NCBI RefSeq assembly: GCF_902859595.1
Contig: NZ_CADIJQ010000018.1
Coordinates: forward strand, 1 to 64,000
DNA length: 64,000 bases
Source of the DNA: Achromobacter kerstersii
GTDB taxonomy: Bacteria > Pseudomonadota > Gammaproteobacteria > Burkholderiales > Burkholderiaceae_B
Direction: 5' to 3'
In this document: piece by piece, positions 58,883-64,000 of the stretch
Position numbering within the stretch: position 1 is the stretch's first letter
Layout: each line of letters starts with the position of its first letter
Program-made: the position numbers and the translations under genes
Notes under the pieces: model-generated
Seen by the model: only the letters and a program-made list of their open reading frames with translations
Databases searched by the model: none
What the model was told of the DNA's origin: nothing

Positions 58883-60049
58883 CTACCGAGCGACGGATCT
58901 GAGCGTGTAGACCGAGCTGAAGTCCAGATCTCGAGCGACATAAATTCCCAGCCGGCCGCCCTGGTTGCGGTAAAGCGTCGGCGGGATGTTGATGGTGTTG
59001 TCGAGCACGGTGGTTACTGCGTTTGTGGCCGCCTCGCCCGTGGTATTGAACTGGACCTGGCTGTTGTCGCTGCTGCCACGCGAGGTTGCCCACGTACCCA
59101 AATCGCTGATCAAGCTGACCATGATGGCTCCGCCGAATCGCTCAGCGAAGTGCGTGTCGATGAAGCCATCCAAGCCTGCCTCACCCAGGGGGCCCGTGCC
59201 CGGAGAATCTAGCTGGATGACGACGCCCTTGGGAGTTTCGAGACGTGACCACACTACGCCGACACGCGGCTGGCCTTGTGCCAATACACCTTGCTGATAG
59301 CCGATGAATCGCGTCCCCTTGTCGATCAGCACCACGCGGCCGCTCGTCGAGCGGATATCGTGCGGCGCAAAGCAGCTGAGCATGCCCGCCTGCGCAGTCA
59401 CGAGCTTGGTTTCCTGCACACAATCGATCATTGATCCTTGCGTGATCAACATGTCTCGATTGCCGACCAGGCCAGCCCGAGAAGCGGAGAGCTTCATAGG
59501 GGTGAGCTTGCCGGCCATCGGGCCGCTGTCCGCTTCGCGAGGCTCCGGCTGGGATGAGCTTTGCTGAGCAGAGGACTGGTCCCCCTCTCCCTTGGTGTTT
59601 CGCAGCCCGCTGCTAAGGCGCCGTTGTGTGACAGCATCGACAGCAACGGTCTCTGCCAGGTTTGAAAGCGTGCCTTTCTGCTCCGTCTTGCCTTCCGGCC
59701 CGGGCACCGTGGGCCCCGATTCAGGCGGCTCTGGCGGGGCTGGCGGGGGTGGTGGTGGATCGGGTCGGAGCTTCAGACCGGGAAGCACGTTCTCGATCTT
59801 GGCTTGCATCGCCGGTGCGGCCTCTTCGGCGGCAGGCGTATTGAATGCTCGCCAACCCATCGTGGCGATCACCATCAACGCCATCAACGTGATGAGCCAC
59901 ATGAAGGCCTTCGCACCCTGTTGCATCGGCCTTGCAGTACCCGACAGGTCCGGGCGGCCGCGGCCCTCGATCTGCGCCTGGTGCTCTTCGATCTCCGCCA
60001 CCGCGTCTATGGTTTGACCGGGTTTTTTTCGCCTTTTGAAGAGATTCAT
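58883..60049 (-). CDS. virB10: VirB10-like T4SS core protein
   Basis: A 388-residue bitopic protein that spans both membranes and links channel energy to the outer-membrane core. A cytoplasmic N-terminus is followed by one transmembrane helix (AFMWLITLMALMVIATMGW), a Pro-rich periplasmic linker (PPPPPAPPEPPESGP) and the conserved C-terminal beta domain (GSMIDCVQETKLVTAQAGML, RVVLIDKGTRFIGYQQGVLA, GEAGLDGFIDTHFAERFGGA). It overlaps virB9 by 4 bp. Confidence 0.93.
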   Translation of the reverse strand: MNLFKRRKKPGQTIDAVAEIEEHQAQIEGRGRPDLSGTARPMQQGAKAFMWLITLMALMVIATMGWRAFNTPAAEEAAPAMQAKIENVLPGLKLRPDPPPPPPAPPEPPESGPTVPGPEGKTEQKGTLSNLAETVAVDAVTQRRLSSGLRNTKGEGDQSSAQQSSSQPEPREADSGPMAGKLTPMKLSASRAGLVGNRDMLITQGSMIDCVQETKLVTAQAGMLSCFAPHDIRSTSGRVVLIDKGTRFIGYQQGVLAQGQPRVGVVWSRLETPKGVVIQLDSPGTGPLGEAGLDGFIDTHFAERFGGAIMVSLISDLGTWATSRGSSDNSQVQFNTTGEAATNAVTTVLDNTINIPPTLYRNQGGRLGIYVARDLDFSSVYTLRSVAR

Positions 60050-60864
60050 GGCGCAGTTTCCTCACGAATGACGCGCTCGACCTGCGGCGAGACGGTACCG
60101 GTGGCCAGACTGCGTGTAACGGGCGCCCCGTCGTTGTGGACGGCCAAGACCTGGTTTCCAATACGCAAATGCCAGCGCTTAGCGACCCGATGAAGCACGA
60201 CGGTCTGCTCGTCCTCCATATGCCGGTTCACGATCACTTCCTGGCCGTCAGCGTCTACGAAATAGATCGCAGGCAGATCCTGGCCAGGAGCAAACCGAAG
60301 CCATGTCTGCGCGCCGTCATCCCATGCGGCGACCGGCGCCAGGCTGGTGTCGCCGCTCATCGAATAGGCCTGCCAGTTGATCGCGACGTCGGCAGTCGCC
60401 AGATCGCGCTGGACGCGGTCGCGCTCCTCCTGGGCCGCAGATTTTGCCTGCTCCAGTTCGGGATAACGCAGTACCACGCGAAAGACGCCGCCGTTCTTAC
60501 GCGCCTTTTCATACTTCAGCAGGAACGAGTAGTTTCGCTTGGTGGTGATGTAAAGGAGGTTGGTGTCGGCTTGCTCGACGATGGGCTTGAGCAAGAGGTG
60601 CTTGCCCACTTGCTGGAAGTCGTACGCCGCCGAATCGCCAAAGGCGTGCGTCACGTAGTCCTCATCATCGTTCAGTTGGACTTGAGTGGCCACACCAAGC
60701 GTTGTATCGACCTGAATGACGTCGGCGGCGTCATAGTCCGTCCAGCGGATTCGCTGATCCTTGGGCGAAGCTGCAGGTCGGTCAAGCGACCAGGCAGGCG
60801 CTGCGGCCGCGCAAAGCGCGACCGACAGCACCGCCACGGCCAAAGGCCTGAAGCGGATGTTCAT
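60046..60864 (-). CDS. virB9: VirB9-like T4SS outer-membrane core protein
   Basis: A 272-residue periplasmic protein with a signal peptide (RPLAVAVLSVALCAAAAPAW). The N-terminal domain (ADVIQVDTTLGVATQVQLND) and C-terminal domain (YSMSGDTSLAPVAAWDDGAQ, TWLRFAPGQDLPAIYFVDAD) are both typical. It forms the outer-membrane pore with VirB10. Overlaps of 4 bp on both sides show tight translational coupling. Confidence 0.93.
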   Translation of the reverse strand: MNIRFRPLAVAVLSVALCAAAAPAWSLDRPAASPKDQRIRWTDYDAADVIQVDTTLGVATQVQLNDDEDYVTHAFGDSAAYDFQQVGKHLLLKPIVEQADTNLLYITTKRNYSFLLKYEKARKNGGVFRVVLRYPELEQAKSAAQEERDRVQRDLATADVAINWQAYSMSGDTSLAPVAAWDDGAQTWLRFAPGQDLPAIYFVDADGQEVIVNRHMEDEQTVVLHRVAKRWHLRIGNQVLAVHNDGAPVTRSLATGTVSPQVERVIREETAP

Positions 60865-61448
60865 CGGGCGTGTCCCATCTCGAGGTTGCTTTCACGTTGG
60901 CGCGCCGACTCGTGCGTACGCTGATGGTCCATCCCCATCCCCGCCTGCTTGTCGTGGTCAGCGTCGCGCACCAGGCCCACGCCGCCTACCGCCTTGAAGG
61001 GGTAGCTGATGGCGAGCGCCTCTTCCTTTCCGCTCATCTCAAAGGATCGGTTCAGCGTGTTGCGGGCATGGACGATGAGGTCCCCCGTTTCGTTGTCACG
61101 CTGGATCAAGCAGTTTGGCGTTGTGCCTACTATCGGACCCTTGTACTCGCGCCCATCTTCCGGCTGACGGATTTGCCGGTCCTGCTCGCCGTACAGCTCC
61201 ACGGGCCGACGCGCTTCGCGGATGCGCTCTTCAAAGTGCTTGCCGATACGATCGGCAGCCAAGACAGGCGTGGGAAGACGAAGGTTCGCGTCCTTGTGAA
61301 GATGGTCCTTGCAGAGACGCGCGGCGCCGTAGAGATCGCTCTTCGCGTACCGTTCGATGTCGCGCAACAGTGCCGTGCGCTCTGCGTTGCTCATGCGCCC
61401 TGCATCTTCGAGGCGGCGGGCGAGTTCGTTGATCTGTGCTTTTTGCAT
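60861..61448 (-). CDS. KfrB-like domain protein inside the virB operon
   Basis: A 195-residue protein. The N-terminal half is helical (AQINELARRLEDAGRMSNAE, KSDLYGAARLCKDHLHKDAN). The C-terminal half has GREYKGPIVGTTPNCLIQRD and EALAISYPFKAVGGVGLVR, the same module as in the gene at 53058 (YRGQIV ... ISYP ... VGLVR). No signal peptide or lipobox is present, so it is not VirB7. It sits between virB8 and virB9 with a 4-bp overlap to virB9, an unusual place for a cytoplasmic plasmid-maintenance domain. Confidence 0.65.
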   Translation of the reverse strand: MQKAQINELARRLEDAGRMSNAERTALLRDIERYAKSDLYGAARLCKDHLHKDANLRLPTPVLAADRIGKHFEERIREARRPVELYGEQDRQIRQPEDGREYKGPIVGTTPNCLIQRDNETGDLIVHARNTLNRSFEMSGKEEALAISYPFKAVGGVGLVRDADHDKQAGMGMDHQRTHESARQRESNLEMGHAR

Positions 61449-61453
61449 GACGA

Positions 61454-62149
61454 TTACCTCAGCGTTTCGACAGCGGTCGAGTAGGAAATGACTTGAAAGC
61501 CCAACGGGTTGTCGCGGATCACGCTTTCCGGCATCGGCGCGTTGACAAACCTGTAGGCGATGGTGGCGATGAACTGCTCAGTGTTAGGTGAGCGCTGGGG
61601 GCCCATCTCGCTGCGTGTAAACCGGACCGTGGCGGTCTGGTTGGGTCCCGGAGTGATCGACCGCACGTTGATGACCAGGCGTGTGTGCTCCCCATACTTC
61701 TTGTCCAGGGCTTCCCGGCCGGTCCTGGGGTCGTCTTCAAACTTGGCGTGGTACTGCTGTTGCACGTCCGGCGAGCTGAACAGTCCGCAGCGGTCGTACA
61801 TGTTTTGTAGGGTGCGCCAATCGTAGCCTTCGCACGACAACACGTACTGAGTGACGAAGTAGCGCGCGATCCGAGGGCCATAGTCCTCCTGTGCGTCGCC
61901 GAGCTGGGATACGTTTTCCACCTCGCCGGTCGCATCGTTGACCCGCACGACATAAGGTGGCTGGGGCGTGTAGCTCAGCAACAGTGAGGCCAGGGCGCCG
62001 ACCGCCAGGAACGCCAGCACGAATGCGCTAACTGCCACGCGCCATGCTTTCGCTCTGGATGAAAGGACCTCCGTGAGGAGGTCTTGGTCCAGGCTCCGGT
62101 TTCTGTCCAGCTCTTGCTGAAGCGAAAGCTTCGGGTCTTCAAAGGACAT
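61454..62149 (-). CDS. virB8: VirB8-like T4SS inner-membrane protein
   Basis: A 231-residue bitopic protein: a short cytoplasmic N-terminus, one transmembrane helix (VAVSAFVLAFLAVGALASLL) and a periplasmic NTF2-like domain (ARYFVTQYVLSCEGYDWRTL, TRLVINVRSITPGPNQTATV). ATG 62149 has GGAGGA upstream. It is an assembly factor of the channel. An overlapping 37-codon frame upstream may couple its translation. Confidence 0.92.
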   Translation of the reverse strand: MSFEDPKLSLQQELDRNRSLDQDLLTEVLSSRAKAWRVAVSAFVLAFLAVGALASLLLSYTPQPPYVVRVNDATGEVENVSQLGDAQEDYGPRIARYFVTQYVLSCEGYDWRTLQNMYDRCGLFSSPDVQQQYHAKFEDDPRTGREALDKKYGEHTRLVINVRSITPGPNQTATVRFTRSEMGPQRSPNTEQFIATIAYRFVNAPMPESVIRDNPLGFQVISYSTAVETLR

Positions 62150-62249
62150 GTCGGTCCTCCGATTGCCGAACGAGATTGAGGGGCCGCACGTTTCGTACGG
62201 GCGCAAATGGGCGAGCCGCGTCGAGCGCGGCCGAAATGGCGTGCTTCAT
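62139..62249 (-). CDS. Possible 36-residue leader peptide before virB8
   Basis: MKHAISAALDAARPFAPVRN and a short basic end. GGAG lies 5 nt upstream of ATG 62249 and the stop overlaps the virB8 start by 11 bp, so it may couple translation. It is too short for family recognition and could be spurious. Confidence 0.35.
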   Translation of the reverse strand: MKHAISAALDAARPFAPVRNVRPLNLVRQSEDRHVL

Positions 62250-62315
62250 GGATTCTCCGAAGAGATGAGGGGATTTAAATCAGAGGCGGCTGGCTAACGC
62301 GCAGCGCAAATAGAA

Positions 62316-62337
62316 AGGCACAGCGATTGCTGTGCCT
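62316..62337 (-). terminator. Hairpin between the virB5-virB6 and virB8-virB11 parts
   Basis: AGGCACAGC, loop, GCTGTGCCT. On the minus strand a T-rich TTTCTATTT follows. It suggests that the virB5-virB6 transcript ends here, at least partly, and that virB8 onward has its own promoter or relies on read-through. Confidence 0.65.
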
Positions 62338-62385
62338 ATTGGGCATAAAGGACCGATCGGCCGAAACGGCCAGTGAATGGCAATG

Positions 62386-62700
62386 CTACTGCCGCGAGTC
62401 CCTTGCCCTCGCTTCAGCCGAACGCCTACCTTGTTCGAGGAGATGCTCTTCACGCCAGTCCCATTCGCTCTTCGAACTCGGAGTTGACATCCCAAGTAGG
62501 AATAATTGAGATGGCCACTTGAAGCACAGATACCAGAGCGGACGGAGGATCCAGGTCCAGGTCGCTTTGACGAGACTCATCCATTGGAAGGCCGATATCG
62601 GTTGCTCCGAGGGAACGGTACTCGTTGCCGACAAGGGGACGTCTCGTCCTATCAGCGGGTTCTGAGTAAGAGCTTTGCCAAGCGGTTTGAGGGGGTCCAT
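62386..62700 (-). CDS. Small protein between virB6 and virB8
   Basis: A 104-residue protein beginning MDPLKPLGKALTQNPLIGRD, with an amphipathic or membrane-associated stretch (WTWILRPLWYLCFKWPSQLF) and a charged tail. ATG 62700 has GAGGA upstream. It occupies the position of VirB7 but shows no signal peptide or lipobox Cys, so it is not a typical VirB7. Confidence 0.5.
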   Translation of the reverse strand: MDPLKPLGKALTQNPLIGRDVPLSATSTVPSEQPISAFQWMSLVKATWTWILRPLWYLCFKWPSQLFLLGMSTPSSKSEWDWREEHLLEQGRRSAEARARDSRQ

Positions 62701-62750
62701 CTAGATCCTCGTTCTAATAGTTGGTAGAAGGGATGGCGTGTCAGTCTATC

Positions 62751-63644
62751 TTAGCCAATCTTACCGATGAAGGGAACAGAGATTCCTCCGCCATTGCCGC
62801 CGCCCGTCACTTTGGTGGCCACGACAGACACCTGCTCCAACATAAATTTCGAGCACATCATAAAAAACACGATTGCGGTCAGCATGGAAAATATATTGAT
62901 CTGGTCAGCTTTCGATAGATCGATTAACCCTTGCTGGAGTTGTCCGAACATTCCCATGATGAACATGAAAACGACCATAAAAAGGCCTGCGTAAATAGCA
63001 TAGTAGAGGGCCTGGCCGAGCCAGCTGTGGAAGAACTGCTTTGTAGGTTCGAACAGTAGTGCGAGTATGCACAACGGCCCCAAGACGACAACTAAGCCCA
63101 TCCCAACCTTTACGGTGATTAACACCAGCATCCCAATCGCGCTCATGACCGCTGAGATGATGGTGATGATGACCGAGACAACCACAAAGACAAAGGCCTG
63201 AGCGATTTTCTTGATACCGCCCGGCGCGCGCTCTTGCAGTCGCGTGCCTATTTCCGCGCCATTATTCGCCGCGTCGTCCATCATTTCAGACGGGGTCTTG
63301 ACGGTGCCGGTAAATAGCTTAGCCACGGAAGTAGGCAGGTCCAGCATGGCACCGACAATCTCCTTTTGGTATAGCCCCCCGGTGCCGGCGATGGACACGA
63401 TGATCGCTATATTGAAGACCCGCCGACACGCATGTAGGACGGGAGTCTGGATCGCCCCGGAGCAGATGAGCCAACCGTACCAGACAAGCGCAACAGACAG
63501 GCCAACCGACACGAATGGCAATAGCTTCGCGGTGACGGACGCGACCATTGGCGTGATGACGCTCGTTAGCATCTTAGTCACCGACTGGTCGATCCAGTTT
63601 GCGATCCCACCCAGACTGGCCAGACTGACCGCGGTGGTGGCCAT
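62751..63644 (-). CDS. virB6: VirB6/TrbL-like T4SS membrane protein
   Basis: A 297-residue polytopic inner-membrane protein with five or more helices (FVSVGLSVALVWYGWLICSG, FVFVVVSVIITIISAVMSAI, LVLITVKVGMGLVVVLGPLC) and the conserved FEPTKQFFHSWLGQALYYAI block. It forms part of the inner-membrane channel. Its start overlaps the virB5 stop (TAATG). Confidence 0.92.
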   Translation of the reverse strand: MATTAVSLASLGGIANWIDQSVTKMLTSVITPMVASVTAKLLPFVSVGLSVALVWYGWLICSGAIQTPVLHACRRVFNIAIIVSIAGTGGLYQKEIVGAMLDLPTSVAKLFTGTVKTPSEMMDDAANNGAEIGTRLQERAPGGIKKIAQAFVFVVVSVIITIISAVMSAIGMLVLITVKVGMGLVVVLGPLCILALLFEPTKQFFHSWLGQALYYAIYAGLFMVVFMFIMGMFGQLQQGLIDLSKADQINIFSMLTAIVFFMMCSKFMLEQVSVVATKVTGGGNGGGISVPFIGKIG

Positions 63645-64000
63645 TATCTCGCTCCAGGAAGCGGTGCGCGGATTGCACTAAGGCTGAAGGAGCTATCGGC
63701 CAGCTTTTCGGCTTGCTGCTCCATCAGGGCTTGCTCGGCCTCAATCTGGCGGGTGAGCATGTCGGCCCGGGTTTGGTCCGCCTGGATGTTCGCCTGCTCG
63801 ACGAGTAGCCGGGCCTGCAGGTCAGCGATGGCCTTCGGATCTTGGGCCTGATTGATCTTGGCCTGCAGCTGGTCCACCTGCTTGACGCGCGCAGTCATCG
63901 CCTTCTGGGTCTGCTCCATCATCGCCTGGCTGCGAACGGCGAGCTTGTCGGCACGGGCGTCCAGGTTCTTTTTGTCCTGTTCGTAGTTGCCAGTTAACCG
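63644..64000 (-). CDS. virB5: VirB5-like T4SS protein, C-terminal part
   Basis: The last 118 codons of a gene that leaves the window on the right. The long helix (KKNLDARADKLAVRSQAMME, VDQLQAKINQAQDPKAIADL, LLVEQANIQADQTRADMLTR) and NYEQD block fit the VirB5/TraC family of minor pilus proteins. Position before virB6 supports this. Confidence 0.82.
   Translation of the reverse strand, partial: RLTGNYEQDKKNLDARADKLAVRSQAMMEQTQKAMTARVKQVDQLQAKINQAQDPKAIADLQARLLVEQANIQADQTRADMLTRQIEAEQALMEQQAEKLADSSFSLSAIRAPLPGAR

Noticed and set aside
1-64000. tRNA gene or flanking att site that would mark an integration end
   Set aside because: I found no tRNA-like cloverleaf, tyrosine integrase gene or matching short direct repeats at plausible borders. 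This does not exclude integration outside the window.

Overview
The window looks like accessory DNA of a high-GC betaproteobacterium. The protein repertoire (RcsB-like regulator, EAL proteins, type 1-like pilin, manganese catalase, LigD) fits Burkholderiales and Alcaligenaceae-type genomes, but no rRNA, tRNA or core marker is present, so this is inference only. The right half is the backbone of a conjugative plasmid, or an integrated element derived from one: a MobF relaxase, a coupling protein, StbABC-like stability genes, a replication initiator beside AT-rich repeats, and VirB5-VirB11 of a type IV secretion system. Three exact matches to the IncP-1 KorB operator consensus lie around ligD, which also argues for plasmid ancestry.

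Layout. 0-9.4 kb is a decay zone. It holds intact genes (a pilin, an RcsB-like response regulator, an EAL phosphodiesterase) among pseudogenes: a second response regulator, an IS3-family transposase remnant, an amino acid permease, an amidohydrolase, an SRAP and radC fragment pair, and a CHASE4-GGDEF-EAL gene. 9.5-18.2 kb holds a winged-helix regulator, a DUF2243 membrane protein, an ABC exporter, a GH-A glycosidase, a glycosyltransferase/UDP-galactopyranose mutase fusion and a broken galU. 18.3-24.8 kb is a stress cargo: ZIP transporter, YciE/DUF892, DUF4142, DUF421, zinc alcohol dehydrogenase, a frameshifted nadE, CinA/PncC and Mn catalase. 25-35 kb holds DUF3606 and CrpP/Rmf-like small proteins, a PAS hybrid histidine kinase, a GntR DNA-binding domain and a full-length LigD without Ku.

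35-43 kb is a dense anti-defence and DNA-processing module: a LexA-type box, SRAP, RadC/JAB, a KlcA/ArdB antirestriction protein, an N6-methylase-like protein without an evident catalytic motif IV but with a C-terminal clamp-binding-like tail, a beta-class DNA methyltransferase, a ClpX zinc-finger-only protein and a glutaredoxin-like protein. Four of these genes, plus the decayed radC copy at 7.4 kb, are preceded at 62-82 nt by related 60-67 nt stem-loop elements whose stems show compensating changes. This is the most unusual signal in the window and may be an undescribed family of leader or single-strand promoter elements.

43-64 kb is the backbone: a 662-residue ParB-family protein, HigBA, 21-bp direct repeats with a palindrome, then on the minus strand relaxase, coupling protein, StbC/B/A, KfrB-like protein, putative oriV, replication initiator and the VirB cluster, which runs off the right edge inside virB5. 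The SRAP-radC segment is present twice in direct orientation (6.9-7.75 kb and 36.2-37.0 kb), so most of the cargo lies between direct repeats about 29.25 kb apart.
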